A stretch of 64,000 bases of DNA from Jacaranda mimosifolia (taxonomy: Eukaryota; Streptophyta; Magnoliopsida; Lamiales; Bignoniaceae), in NCBI GenBank assembly GCA_018894105.1, contig CM032128.1, forward strand, positions 18,395,001 to 18,459,000. Direction: 5' to 3'. The position numbers and the translations under genes are program-made. This document shows, piece after piece, positions 21,526 through 33,978 of the stretch (position 1 is the stretch's first letter; each line of letters starts with the position of its first letter). The notes beneath the pieces were generated by a model that was given only the letters and a program-made list of their open reading frames with translations, was not told the origin of the DNA and did no database searches.

Positions 21526-22018
21526 TTGCTGAAATAACTTTATTGCTGATTTGATTGAGAAAAACTGATACATACCATTTTGGAGTTCAAAGTAGCATTG
21601 TATAAGAAAAATGGATGAACCGGAATATCAAACTCAGGATGGGAAAATCTTTTATCCTTGAGACTAAACTCGAATCATCATTCCCAAAAATTCACTCCAA
21701 AAGATAAATGATACTTTTAAAAAATATCATTAAATACAAAATTATCACTATAATATTATTTGACATTTTTTAGTGTCTTTAATATTTAATTTTCCTATAG
21801 TTAATTCACTTATTGCCTACTGAAATAATTTTATTGTTGATTTGATTGAGAAAAACCAGTATATAACATTTTGGAATTAGAAGTAGCATTGTATAAGAAA
21901 AATGAAAACTATAAGAAAAATAAATGAACCGGGATATCAAACTCAAGATGGGAAAATCTTTTATCGTTGAGGATAAACTCAAATCAACATGCCTTAAAAT
22001 TCACTCCAAAAGATAAAG
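21526..22018. repeat. Direct duplication, two copies about 285 bp apart
   Basis: Copies 21526-21711 and 21812-22018 share TTGATTTGATTGAGAAAAAC, AGTAGCATTGTATAAGAAAA, GATATCAAACTCA, GATGGGAAAATCTTTTATC and ATTCACTCCAAAAGATAAA. The second copy holds a small internal duplication of TATAAGAAAAAT. No coding sequence. Confidence 0.8.
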
Positions 22019-22849
22019 TTCCAAAAGTAGTTAATTACTACTCTGGTATCCCATTTATATATATTTTTGGAAGAGATCTGATTTAAGACTATTGGAGAAT
22101 AAGACTGATTATGTATAAAGTCTCACCCCTTTTTATTAGCGCGTCATATTTTGTTAATGTGATGATATTATGTTTACATGATAATGCTACATATTGGTGT
22201 TTCACATGAAGATGCATGATTGATCCTATTATGAATCTGATATGGTGTTATGCAACATGAGATATGTGCAATCAAATGGGAAAAGGAGGATGGAGGGTAG
22301 ACCTCAACAACTAGGGCTTTATCCTACCTAAACCTACGAAAATAATATCAAATTCAGACTAAGGTCTAATAAATATATATTAAGTGCAAATCAAACCTAA
22401 ACCTGTGAAAAATATTAAATTGAGTATCGATAGGCTTTATACCTATAAAATACCAAATATCTTGAACTTTTAACACCGTCAATTTTTATCAAATTAACGG
22501 TCTAAATCAACTGTAAAAATAGCAAATCTACATTCTCCCCTACTATTCACTTGTCTATCTCACTTTCCGCCACCACTCAACCATGTCAACTGCCACTTCT
22601 CGTGCCTCTACCACGTGCCGCGGCCACCACCGCTTCCAGGATGTCTGTTGCCCCTATATCTGATAAGGAAAAAAATTGTTATTTTTTTCGGTTTTGGGTC
22701 TTATATGATAGCTATTTCTTTCTGAAAATGCTTAAAATTGAAAAAAAAAAAAAAAAAGAAAGAAGTGTTGAAATATGACAAAAGCATATGAAAGTTTCTT
22801 TTTAATTAAAATTTACATTTCCTCTATAGATATGGTGTTTATATCTGCT
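22019..22849. other. No gene seen
   Basis: AT-rich with a C-rich patch at 22536-22650 (GCCACCACTCAACCATG) whose short ORF has no recognisable product. A run of A at 22741-22757. Confidence 0.4.
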
Positions 22850-23700
22850 TGAATCATCTCAATCCAATAGATATGGAGTAAGTTATCACAAAATACTAAG
22901 ATGTATCTAGTCAAAAGATATAGGACTTTGATTTCTCGAAAATGATATTAGTAACAACTTTACTACTTCCTTAAAGAATTAAGTAAAATTATCAACATAT
23001 GGATTTTAGGTCTGTTTCTTAGGTTTCAAATTCTGCCTAAATCACCTTAATCCAATTTATATAGAGAAAGTTATGATCAAAATACTAAGATATATCAAGT
23101 CTGGAAATACATAATTTTTATTTTTTCGAAAACAAATAGTTTCGACTCTTTTACTACTTGATCTCGATAGAATTAAGTAACATGATCAACATAAGATTTG
23201 TAACTCTACCTCTTAGGTAATTATATCTATCTGAATCACTTCAATTCGATATATAGGGAGAAAGTTATGAGTAAAATACAAAGGTGTGGCGTGACAAAAA
23301 AAATACAGGGCTTCGATTTTCCTAGAATAGAATATTATGATGCCTTTTACTACTATATTTAGATTTAATTTGGTAAGATGGTCGACATATGAATTGTAGA
23401 TATGTCTCTTAGGTTTCTATATCTATTTGAATCACCTTCATTAGATTTATATGGAGAAAGTTATGGCTAAAATACTAAGATGTGTCAAGGTAGAAAATAC
23501 AGACTTCGATTTTTCAATAGCAGATATCTGTGATGCTTTTTATGGTTTGATCCTGATGTAATTAATAAAAGTGGTCAACATATGATTTGTAGTACTGTCT
23601 GTTAGGTTCCATAGCCACTTGAATCACTATAGTCTGACATACATGGAGAAAGTTATGGCCAGAATTCTAAAATATGTCAAATCAAAGACTTCCTAGACTT
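22850..23700. repeat. Degenerate tandem repeat, unit about 190 bp, 4-5 copies
   Basis: The unit is recognised by TTGAATCAC-type sequence followed by ATATGGAGAAAGTTATG, AAAATACTAAGAT(G/A)T(G/A)TC, a TTCGATTTTT-like stretch and CAACATATGATTTGTAG. Copies start near 22850, 23030, 23225, 23425 and 23625. They precede the gypsy pol end and may belong to its non-coding region, but that is inference. Confidence 0.75.
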
Positions 23701-24339
23701 GGATTCGAATTTTCATCACACTTATGAATCTTGGACTCGATTTTATTCCTTGATATATTGACTTACTTGGAAAAAGGTGTCAACATAAAACCTTTTGGTC
23801 TCTCTATTAGCTTTTCAATATTGCAAGAATCACATCAATTGGGTCTCCAGAAAGGAAGATACAAGCATATCACAAGAGAAGTTACTTACAAACCTAGGGA
23901 ATCACTTTGCTACACCAAGATCATGAAAATAAATCTTCCATTGAGGTCCTTCCAGGAATAAATCCCAATATCTAAGGCATTATATATGATGGCACAAGTA
24001 TAACTTGATGTACAATTGTAGGAACTAATTGAAAATACGTTATTTGACCAAGTCCATCTCCTTGGGAACCTTAGTGTTTCTTTGTAAAGACAAATTGAGG
24101 ATTTGTATGGACTATTAGGCTTCAATAATGTAATGATTAAGAATGGTACCTAAGGCTCAATTTTACACCTCGATGTCGGCTTACTTGGACTGCGATATCA
24201 ATATAAAAGTTTTAGTTCTTTCCCTTAGTTTCCAATACCTAAAGGAAATCAGAACTATATGAGCAAAACTATCCAACTCATGACTTAGACCTAGATGGAT
24301 GATAGAAGAAGACTTTTGGAATTTAATGTTGGAGATATG
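23701..24339. repeat. Second diverged repeat pair, no gene
   Basis: 23741-23850 and 24168-24290 share a unit with GATAT..TGACTTACTTGGA / CGGCTTACTTGGACTG, then ATCAATATAAAA-like sequence, then TTAG(C/T)TTTCAATA. Copies are about 430 bp apart. The intervening DNA has no supported gene. Confidence 0.45.
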
Positions 24340-24690
24340 GAGTTTTTAAATTGTCACTCAGAAAGGATCTGCGATGATTAGAGTAGCAGCTTATCGACTT
24401 ATTTCACTATCAAACTTTATGGAGATACATAACATCTTCTATGAGTCACAACTATGTAGGTATCAAGAGGATCCTTAGCATATCACATAATATAAGATTT
24501 TGTTACTTCAAGAAGAGTTGACACACGAAGAGCAACGAGTCCAAATCCTAGATTAAGAATACAAATATTATGCACAAAAGAATATCCTAGTGCTATGGAG
24601 ATGCCATAAGATAGAGAATGTGACTTGGGAACATAAGAAGGAAATGCAAAAATATCACCAGGACTCTTCATTAACTCAGGTTAGAATTTG
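24340..24690 (+). pseudogene. Ty3/gypsy pol 3' end (chromodomain region), degenerate
   Basis: The translation retains the C-terminal signature of gypsy chromovirus integrases: AYRLISLSNFMEIHNIFYES, LTHEEQRVQILD, LWRCHKIENVTWEHKKEMQK. These correspond to the 'AYRL.LP....IHNVFHVS' and chromodomain-like 'VLW....E.ATWE.E..M' parts. At least two in-frame stops break it. It is followed by a polypurine tract and an LTR in the expected order, so it is the 3' end of the internal region of the same element. The upstream pol domains are missing, so the element is truncated or rearranged. Confidence 0.75.
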
Positions 24691-24703
24691 GGGACCAAAT
24701 TCT

Positions 24704-24718
24704 TTTAAAGGGGGTGGA
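24704..24718 (+). other. Polypurine tract of the gypsy element
   Basis: TTAAAGGGGGTGGA sits directly before TGTAATGCCC, the LTR start. This is the normal plus-strand primer position. Confidence 0.75.
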
Positions 24719-25133
24719 TGTAATGCCCTAGAATTTTATTTCGTATTTAATTGATTAATTTACCTTATTTTATTTTATTTATTATTTAAATTAAAAAAAT
24801 GTAACGCCTTAGAATTTCTTAATTATTTTAACCTATGTTGACCTATAATTTCGTTTAATTTTATTTATTATTTGCTATATCAGTTAGAATATGATATATA
24901 TTTGATATTTAAAGTATATATATACATATAATAATGATAAGTTATAATTTTCTTATAATAATTTTATATTATTACTAAGAATTAATATTATACGATTACT
25001 AGGAATTAACAATTGAGACCTTATGAATTAATAGTAAAGGCATTAGAATTACTGTAGGGTTATCCTAGTCCTAAAAGATAAATAACTAGAGTTCTAGTTG
25101 AAGTATAACACTTCTTCTATATATAGTCCCAAT

Positions 25134-25727
25134 CACTGTTTAAAAAATCGGATCGGATCGGCCGGTCGGACAGTCAACCGGCCGGTGAACCGGTCCGATT
25201 TTCTCAAAAAATCGAAAAACTAGAAAAAAACGCCCTATTTTGTAAAAATCGTTCAAACTGGCCGATCAGACCGTTGAACCGTTCACGGTTCAATTGAACC
25301 AGACCGGTTTTTTATTTAATTTTTAATGAAATTAATTTTTATTTTAATTTTTAAAATTTTTGGTCTAAATACAAAGTTTGAAGGTTAAGATATACCTCAC
25401 AAGCTATCTAAAAGTCAAAAAAAAGCCTTAGTTTAGAGTTTAGAATTAACTTACACATTCTCAACTTTAAACTTTGGACTTGATATATTTAAATTGTTGT
25501 GATCATTTATAATATGAACTGTGAAATTTGGATTGTAATGTTAAATAATATCACTTAAGCTCTTTATGTTTTATATTTTGATATTTTATTAATTTTTAAG
25601 TAATATATATATTTCGTAATTATGACGTCACGGTTCAATTGCGGTTCAATTACGATCCGATCAATAGTTGAACCAGTGAACCGGTAAGTTTTTCGGTTCA
25701 ATGAACGGTCCGATTTTTCAAATATTG
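25134..25727. mobile_element. hAT-like MITE (GGTTCAA family), copy 1
   Basis: Flanked by a perfect 8-bp duplication GTCCCAAT (25126-25133, 25728-25735). The ends are CACTGTTTAAAAAATCGG and, in reverse complement, CAATATTTGAAAAATCGG, an inverted repeat with the CA...TG termini and 8-bp duplication of hAT elements. The interior near both ends is full of GGTTCAA / CCGGTT palindromic pieces. No coding sequence. It interrupts the gypsy LTR just downstream of its TATA box. Confidence 0.8.
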
Positions 25728-26187
25728 GTCCCAATAATTTAAGACCCTAGATTAGATCACCTCTCTCATATATATATATATATATGGAATTTCTTCATAA
25801 ACAAAAACCCTAATTACATAATTAGCAACAAAAAAAAAAACAAGGAAAGCCGAGAGAAAAAGAAGTTTGACGGCTGCAAGTCTCTCGAGCAAAACATCAG
25901 GTAAATTTTTCCATGATTCTTGAAATTTTGAATATATGGGAGTCGGTGAACCTTTTCTTTTCTTGCACAATCATGGTAGTGGAGATTGCAAATGTATTGA
26001 AGAGGAAAGAAATTAATTTGCCAAATGTGTGTCTTCAGGTTGTACAGGGGCAAGTTTAATTTGAAAAACCACATGCATGCAATTATTACACATGAGGACA
26101 AATGAATAATTTTGTTTCCCAACTCTCTGCTCATTTATTACATGTGCCAAGGGAATAGTTCAATCAGTATTTTATTCAGTTGCTTTG

Positions 26188-26189
<2 letters not shown>

Positions 26190-26225
<36 letters not shown>
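26190..26225. repeat. Poly(A) tract, 36 A
   Basis: Uninterrupted run of A inside the gypsy LTR. It could be a retroposon tail, but no body or target duplication was recognised. Confidence 0.8.
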
Positions 26226-26227
<2 letters not shown>

Positions 26228-27935
26228 AGAGAGGGTGTTAATATTTAGATTGTCAATTGTTGGGAATACTTGATTGTTTATATGTTGATCTTAGCATATT
26301 TTATTTTATAATATTTAAAATGATCAACTCATAATAAATACTTCCTTTTATATATAGGAATTTAATTGCTCACAATTCTAGTTAGTATTAGATAATGAGT
26401 ATCTTAATTATTAAGTATATTACTGAGATGTTGAATCCTTAATGCCTACAGCTTGTTTACCAAATTTTAATTTTTAAAAGAATCCTACATATCTTGAATT
26501 CTTGTTTTATTTGAATAAATTAAGTGGGATTAATATGAAGCTTAGGATGATACGCTCTAGTAAAATGCACAACCTTTTTACCGATTTGACTAATATTGAT
26601 TTAAGTTAAATATTTGTTATGTTGGGTAATATAGGTTGGGCCTTGAGTACGAGTGTGATTTATTGAGGAGCTCCGAATTTCTATCTTGGAGCTGATAGTT
26701 AGGGGGAGAGAGAAAGAAAGGAAATAGAAATGGTATGAGTAGGTACTAATTAAATTAAACGTTACGATTGCTTCAACAGGTGATCAAATAATTGACAGAA
26801 TAGATTCGACACTTGATCCAACTGACAAGTAATGTGAGTGCCCAAACTTATACTATTATATGATATTACTTTTCAAAACCCAGAAGGATATATGTATAGT
26901 AACGCATGCTATGAAACTTCTTTTCAATATACACTGCACTATATATGTATTCCACTGCACACAAAAAGAAATATTCTTTTTCTTGTTTTGATCCTGGAAA
27001 AAGAAACCTATGCTTTATGTTTTTAATGCTTCTAGACTAGCAATTAAATTTGATGATCAACTTATTACTATTACTGTTAGTTGGATCCAACTTGGTTTGG
27101 GTGTGCGAGGGACTTCATTGGGCAACAGCAGGCTAGCAAGTTGAATACCAAGCCCCTATGGCCTAATTCCCCCAACGCATAACAGAAGCCGTTATGACTG
27201 AGGTCGGTCATAGGAATTCCTGAGTATGCTCGGGCACTGTTTTGGTAAGGTCGCACCTTGCCCGGAGCGATATAAGACTGTTATGGTGGGACATAAAGTT
27301 GACTAGCTATAGCAAACACTGTCTGATCATCGCATTTAAGTTATTAATCTAGGAAACCGTTTATTAAACTCTTGACTTATTATTCCATGACTGTTTATAA
27401 AATTCTTGACTGGTTATTGCTTGTCCATTTATAAAACTCTAGACTTGTTACTGCTTGATTGTTTGAAAAAAAAAAAGTTTTCCACTTATGTTTCCTCGAG
27501 TGATTTCACTATATAAATGATTTTTAACCCGTGGACTCACATTGCACACATTTGGCACTCACTGAGTTATTTACTCACACTTGTTTTCTTATTTAACTTC
27601 CTTCTGGTGACCTAGATCTTAGTCCTAGTGAGAAGGTGGACCCTGATTTTGACAAGAATCGAGATTGAAGGTTTTCTTTTGTGATGAGGACTTTGCAATA
27701 GCTTTAGTTTTATTACCGTGTTGGCAAATTAGTTTTTCTCCTTTAATGATCTTTTAGTTGAGAGAAGAATATTGGGCATTTTGAGTTTTTTTGTTGCTAG
27801 AGTTATTTGGATTATTTCGAATGTTGGAGTTTTTTTTCTATTTAAGATTATAATTTGGATAGGTGATACTGTTTGGTTGGGATTGAGTTTCATGCCTCGA
27901 GACTAGGCTATATGGTTAGATTTTGGGGCGTGACA

Positions 27936-28631
27936 TGTTTGGTCTTCATACTTTGACTCTTCCTTGACCACTTAGCGGGTTTTTCAGGGTGGAATTAGTT
28001 ATGATCTACTTAGCATAGAGGTTTGTGAGATCCAATATGGAATCCGACTCATCGCTTCTGTGAAGGGCGAGTACATCTTTTATGTGTTCTATAATGATCG
28101 ATTCGAAGAAATCTTTGCACAAGGTGGTGTGACAATTTGAAAAAAAAAATGAGTTTTCCAAAGATGAGGACATACAATAGAATCGAACATTGAGAATAAA
28201 GACATGAGGAGAATTTGAAAGTTAAATTGGTGTGTGGATCATCACAATAAAGGCAAAACATTTAGTTTGCTAGCTTTGGAGATCCACTAAAATAGAGCAG
28301 CGATTTGTCGAATTTTTTCTAGGAGATCTTTGATTCAAAATTTTCACAATATCTTCTCCAAGGTGTTGAGAGGATACAAGAATTTTTTTTGGTGATTTTT
28401 GGAGAAGTTTAAAGGAGGCAAAAGTTGCTCTCTTTCTGCTGCGCCGCTGTCTAGCATATTCTGGATTGATGAAGAGTTCATCATTCTCTCCTTGGAAATT
28501 TGCTAATCAAGGTAAATCTCTACCTAAATCTAAATCCCTAGCATGATTAGATGCTTGTCAGCTTGTAAAGCACTAGTTCATTTAAACTTTTGAAGTTTTA
28601 TTATTGGATCCTAGTGCATTATTTGCCTTCA
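27936..28631 (+). repeat. Ty1/copia LTR fragment, same family as 2361-4548
   Basis: The plus strand aligns with the minus strand of the first LTR. CTTTGACTCTTCC to GGACATACAATAGAATCG matches 3800-4035, and GGTGTGTGGATCAT to ATTTGCCTTCA (28631) matches 2361-2790. The part corresponding to about 2800-3780 is deleted. The 3' terminus ends exactly where the first LTR ends. No primer-binding site follows, so it is a solo or truncated LTR. Confidence 0.8.
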
Positions 28632-31600
28632 AAGGGGTGCGTGCCAAAGACTACTTTAGGACCTTTGGGGGGTTCGTGGTGGAAACCACTATAATACCCC
28701 CAGTAGACGTATAGCAAAAGCCCACCACAAGGCCCCCTAAAGGGTATATAGCAACATATAAAAATCCATTACAAGGCCCCCTAGGAGGTACATGGCAACA
28801 CATCAAAGTCCACTAGAAAGCCCACTATAAGGCCCTCCAAGGATACATGGCAAACACATTAAAGCCTACTTCAAAGCCCCCAGGGGTACATGACAAGCAA
28901 ACAACCATGTCTACACCCTAAAGGGAGGACACAACGGCAACAACGACAACAGCTTCGATAACACCCCAACAAGGAACATACAACAAATACAACTTCAAGA
29001 ACATCACTAAAGGGAACACTTAAAAATACCTTAGTGGTAAGATCCTAGGCACGTATTGCAGAAGACTCCAGTGCATGGAACTTTGACTGGCAATTAGACT
29101 TTTGGGCTCACATTGCATTAAGAGACCTCATGCAGCAGAACTCCAACTAGCAGTAACATCGTAGGCACGCATCCTGGTAAGAACCCAGACATATGAAACT
29201 TCGACTATCGATGAGATCTTGGGTGCACATCATGGTAAGACCCTAGGCTCGCAAAACTTGTACTCGTGATAAGATCCTAGAGACGCATCACAGTAAGACC
29301 CAGACGCACAAAGTTTCAGCTTGCAATAAAGTTTTAGGTGTATATTGTAGTAAGATCCTAAGTGTGCAGCAACTATAACTGAGGTCAATACAAGAGGACA
29401 TGCAATGACAACAGTTGCAACTTCAACAACACCCCTAAAAGGGGACTCACGTTAACAACAAATAGCTAGGAAAAAATCCCCCAAGGGGGGCTCATAAAAA
29501 CTGAGTCCTTGTTAAGACCATCAAAGGGGCTTGCAATCATATCTATTCCCTACTACTCCTCATCACAGTAAAGCCCTAAGAAAAAGATGAAAAAGCCAAA
29601 AAGTGCAAACATGAAATAGTCTGCAAACAACATGCAAAATTGTGAAAAAGCATGGAGGATAAATTATATAAATAATTTAGCACAAAAAAGAATATGGAAT
29701 CGCTCAAATCTCCATAGCAAAGACTTGAAGTCTAACAATTCCAAAATATGCAAACATGACTCTACATTTAGCCTCCACTAGGCCATCCAAAGGAGAACGA
29801 TAATTAACATACTACTAAAGTGGAGTGAAAATGAAATCATCCTCAGCAAGAAGAAAGGGAAAAGACTAAGTTATGTTCTATCTCTTACTCAGCACTTTAT
29901 AGAGCCACAACAGTTAAAACCTCCGCAATGTTCTTAAAGCTAGTTACTGACAAACGTGCAAAAATCAAACCTACTGTAAGACCCTCAAGATAGGCTTAAG
30001 AAAAATCAAGTCTACTCAAAGACCCCCAAGGGGGGCTCGCAAAAATTGCATATGCTACAAGACCCCTTAATAGAGACTTGCCAAAAGATACCTCAATAGT
30101 GAGCCTAAGTGCACCAACTAAAAAAACTTTGGTGCGTGGGGCGATATCTTCACAATTAGACCTTCAAGAAAAGTGCAAAATGATGCGATTTAGCAGCACA
30201 CCATAAGAGGTCCCTAAAAAAATGCCTTTACAAGACCCCAAAGGGCTCCTAGAACAACTTAGCTCTATAAGAGCTCTTAAGTAATCTCCAGAGTATAAAC
30301 CTCCACCAAAAATGCTAAAGCATTCACAAAACAAAACATTGTCAAGAATCCCTAGCAGCATTTAGAACACTACCCATGCGACCATGCCCAAGCAGATAGC
30401 TGTCTAGGAGCAAATCCCAAGTCCTGACAAAGCTGCCCATTCGGCACCTCGAGCAGAGCCACCCAACAAATGCCTTTGGCAGGACAAAGCCGCCTGACGA
30501 GCACCTATGACATAGATAGAGCCACTCAACGAGTGCCTCCAAAATGGTCCAACCCTTGGGACATACTACAACCCTAAATAGCACAGAGTCGATGCCTACT
30601 ACGCGGACCACTTTACCCTGATAGACCTCTTAACCGTCTGGCACCCAACAACAGTCTCCTACATATTCTTCCTTCCATATACTTAGCCTTAATGCATTGT
30701 CCTCATAGGCTCACTCTCCTCTCTCATCAAAAGGACCTCAAGACAATTCAACACGTGCCTGCTCAATAAACACTAAAGTAGTTAAAAGAAAATAAAGAAA
30801 GTAAACAACACCTAAAAAAATCAGAAGTTATTCCTTAAATGAGGAGCTCTATCAACAATCCAAAAGGATCTTCGGGGCGCAAAGCTCTGCAAAAAATTCT
30901 AAGTCTTTTGGGAATGCAAAGCTCCATTATAAAATCCAAAGTGATCTCCGAAGCATGAAGCCCTACTAAAAATTCTAGGTGATTCACAAAATAAAGGCGC
31001 TCACCGCAAAAATGGCTAAGTCCCAATATAGCTTGCATACTTTAACTTATCAAAGAGAAAGACCATACATCTTCTAAGATCTAATTCCTCTAGAGTGAAC
31101 AGACAAAGTGAAAACTGCTAACTCCAAATAAAGACTCAAGAACTCAGAGAATTAAACAACACCGCAAGGAGAATGACCATATGAATACCGACAAAAACAC
31201 ACTCCCTCACTATGGTGGTGTCCACTATAAAGACATACACCATGAAATTATTTGCTGGGAAGACAATCATCACAAGAACACTAATGGAACAAACATTTGA
31301 CACAAAAATGCTTATGGAACAAACACTCACCATATGTGTGCCCTAGACATAAGCACAAAAAAGCATCCTCATGAAACCACCTTAGCCCTCTTAACTTCCT
31401 ATACCCCAACAATTCCAAGTCCTCTAGAGAGGACAAAGCCCCACCAACATTGTGGATGTAACCTCCAAAACCCAAAGCTTGGCAAAGCAATTCAAGATGC
31501 CTATGAGGCATATTATTCCATGAGAAACTCTAAAACACTCACAAGAACTCGACGCTTTATTGATGCTCTTAAAAGATTTTTAGAATACAAGATACTTCAA

Positions 31601-31930
31601 AGAAGAAATTTTCTAAGTTACCCACAGGGCATACACGCCTATTGAACATTCTATGAAATTCCTAAGGCATAAAACTTAGTCTAAAAAACTTTCTAAATTA
31701 CTAAAAGGGACAAGCTACATTCATCATTGATCGATACTCAGGCGACCACAAGCCCTAGAAAAGGCCTGATGGTCAAACGCCCAAGAGGGTGCCTCGCGAT
31801 CAAGCACCCCAAGCAAGCATGTGGTGGTGAGCAAGCACTTGTGAGGGGCATAGTCAATCACAGGCACCCGACGGGTGCGTACTCAATGACGGGCGCTTGA
31901 TGAGTGCCTACCCAAAGACGGGCAATGACT
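28632..31930. repeat. Degenerate GC-richer repeats, no gene
   Basis: This 3.3 kb stretch is made of imperfect short repeats with runs of C or G: AAGGCCCCCTA..GGTACATGGCAA (28740-28880), units of about 60 bp with GTAAGA(C/T)CCTAG..CGCA (29037-29370), CCCCCAAGGGGGGCTC (29480 and 30025), GCCACCCAAC..GAGTGCCT (30450-30540), AAAGCTC..AAAATTCTAAGT (30880-30990) and ACGGGCG / ACGGGTGCG (31860-31915). ORFs of up to about 100 codons occur but match nothing. The style resembles the non-coding tandem-repeat regions of plant Ty3/gypsy (Tat-type) elements, and of 56750-57370 here. Confidence 0.5.
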
Positions 31931-33960
31931 ATCCCCTTAAAAAATTATAAAATAAAATAAATAATTTACCAAGACTTAACAAAATTAATTAAATAAGGTA
32001 AGATAAAATTAAAAATTGAACTGCACTAAATTTTCAAATTGAAAGTAGGAGGCTTGATAAAATGATAAAATAAGACCCAGAAGGTAAAAAAGTAAAAACT
32101 AAATAAAAGGAGACTAATTAAATAAATAATAAATAAAATGCTTGGGAACCCAATTAATTGAGTACATCAAGATGGGCATTTAGACCCAAGTGGACCGAAG
32201 CCCATCAAACATTTAATCACTCTAAATATCAACTCCCAAAGTCAAAAGGGGGATGAAAAAATCACTTATTAAAATTTTCGAGCTCTGCCTCCATGCAAAT
32301 ACATTCAGGAGCAAGAACCTCACTAAATTCGCTAACTTTCAGTAAATGACCCTAAATTCACTTTTGAGCAACATCAAAATAAAAATAGAAAATAAAAAAG
32401 GGCTAAGTCCAAACCTAATCTAAAAAAATTGGGTATCAAAGCATAATGATCCACGACCCAACTAATATTGAGTCAAATTAGGCAAGGTACCATATATAGG
32501 CCTTTATTTTTAATATTTTTTGGGTATCAACTTGGGTAGAGTGATTGACAGGCTTTATTTCTCCCTTGCCCTTTCCTCCATTCTCTCTTTTTCACTTGTG
32601 ATTGAAGGAGGAATTCTAGCCAAATTCAGTCCATCTATCATCTACTCTCCTAACACAGATCTTAGGGGATGGTTTGAGCTTGAAATAAACCAAAATCATA
32701 GTATAAATCAATCCAAGAAAGAATTAAGAAACCAAATCTGCCCAGATTTTGTCTTGTAACATAATCCCCGACTTTATACGGCTAAAAACTACTCTTCTCA
32801 CCATATAATCGACCATGTAAAAATACCATTGGAAAGCTCTTTGGATTTAAATAATTATACTAGGCGAATCACCAGAAATTAATCTTGCTGAAAACATGTC
32901 AAAAAATGCCATCAGAATTAATACGGTCACATGTTGGCAGAAATTATCAAAACGGAAGACCAACCTCATTTACTCACAATTGAAGATTCAACACCCAAAT
33001 TTTGAACGGAGACCCAATTAAGATGGAAATCTCTCTAACTGTAGATACTTTAGAATTAAGAATCAACAGAATAGATACCGGATTTGGGTTGAAATGGTGG
33101 AAGAAAGGCAACCTACCATCAGATGCGCGATAGAAAACAAAGTGCTGACTTTAGACGCATGGAACAAAAATCTAACTATTTGATCATTAATCAAGGACCA
33201 TCATCAGCTACTTCTTTGAGTTCTAGTTGGTTTCAAGATACAGAACACCAATAAACTCCTATGAAACTGGTCAGAATTGGATCCTGATTGAAACTACTAA
33301 CCTGTTTGTGGTAGAAATTTCATTTCTGAAAAAGGATCATCAACTGTGTATTTTGCAACTGAATTATATCTGATATTTAGGTATATATGTTACTGTCTTA
33401 TTGATATAATAATGGTGAATTAATCCAGAATAATCAATTTAATGAGTAATTTTGGATATTTGAGGCTTGAATTCGATTGAACCGGATTGATAATTGAGAA
33501 AATTATTTAGTCAATTAGTCTGTAATTGTGACTATGGCATAATTAGAAGGTGTTGATTATGACAATTGAGAAAATATGATGAATTGAGCATGTTGCTATG
33601 AATCTACGAATTTAAAAGAATAGGAATATAGTATGTCTAGTTCATCTGGAAACTGAAAATTAATTCAAATAAATATAATAAATAGAGATGACTACTACTA
33701 CGTGAACTATGTTGTGATCAAATTTTACTATACCTTGGGTTACTATAGTAATAGTTTCTAAAGTTATGAAATATTTGAGTAATTAGATAGCAATACTGAT
33801 GGAATTAGAATTTTTTTTTTTTTTTTTAATATCAACAAGTATGAAATAAGCCAAATTAAATGAATTGGTGAATTCTTATAATATAAAGTTTTATTAGATC
33901 AACTGATGATGATTGAATTTTAATAATTTAATTGATTGAGATAGTGAGTCTACCAAAGAA
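31931..33960. other. No gene; possible decayed LTR end
   Basis: AT-rich DNA. At 32433-32445 GGGTATCAAAGCATAATGAT resembles an initiator tRNA-Met primer site, so a plus-strand LTR may end near 32430. No partner or coding domain was found. A T-run lies at 33810-33828. The 79-codon ORF at 32520 has no recognisable product. Confidence 0.35.
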
Positions 33961-33978
33961 ACTCAGTTGGAAAAGTTG

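Larger units (their letters stand above)
24719..27935 (+). repeat. Ty3/gypsy chromovirus LTR, 3.2 kb with insertions
   Basis: It starts TGTAATGCCCTAGAATTTTA and ends TTTTGGGGCGTGACA, the TG...CA ends typical of Tekay/Del-type plant LTRs. A TATA stretch TTCTATATATAG is at 25116-25127, followed after the inserted hAT-like element by leader-like sequence (AAACCCTAATTACAT at 25805). The hAT-like insertion (25134-25727) and a 36-A tract (26190-26225) account for part of the length. A near-copy of the LTR start, TGTAACGCCTTAGAATTTC, at 24801 suggests a small internal duplication. The LTR end directly abuts a copia LTR fragment, meaning that the gypsy element inserted into it. No 5' partner LTR was found in the window. 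Confidence 0.7.

Noticed and set aside
22551..22778. 75-codon ORF with an Ala/Pro-rich start
   Set aside because: It starts in a short C-rich patch and ends in a Lys run from a poly(A) tract; no family signal.
26190..26225. Retroposon ending in the 36-A tract
   Set aside because: No body with ORF or A/B boxes upstream and no target duplication around it; kept only as a poly(A) repeat.
31281..31645. ORFs of 76 and 103 codons on opposite strands
   Set aside because: They lie in the degenerate repeat mosaic, have no recognisable motif, and overlap antiparallel.
32433..32445. Definite primer-binding site and LTR at 31931-32430
   Set aside because: GGGTATCAAAGC has mismatches, and no matching second LTR, TSD or coding domain was found; mentioned only as a possibility.
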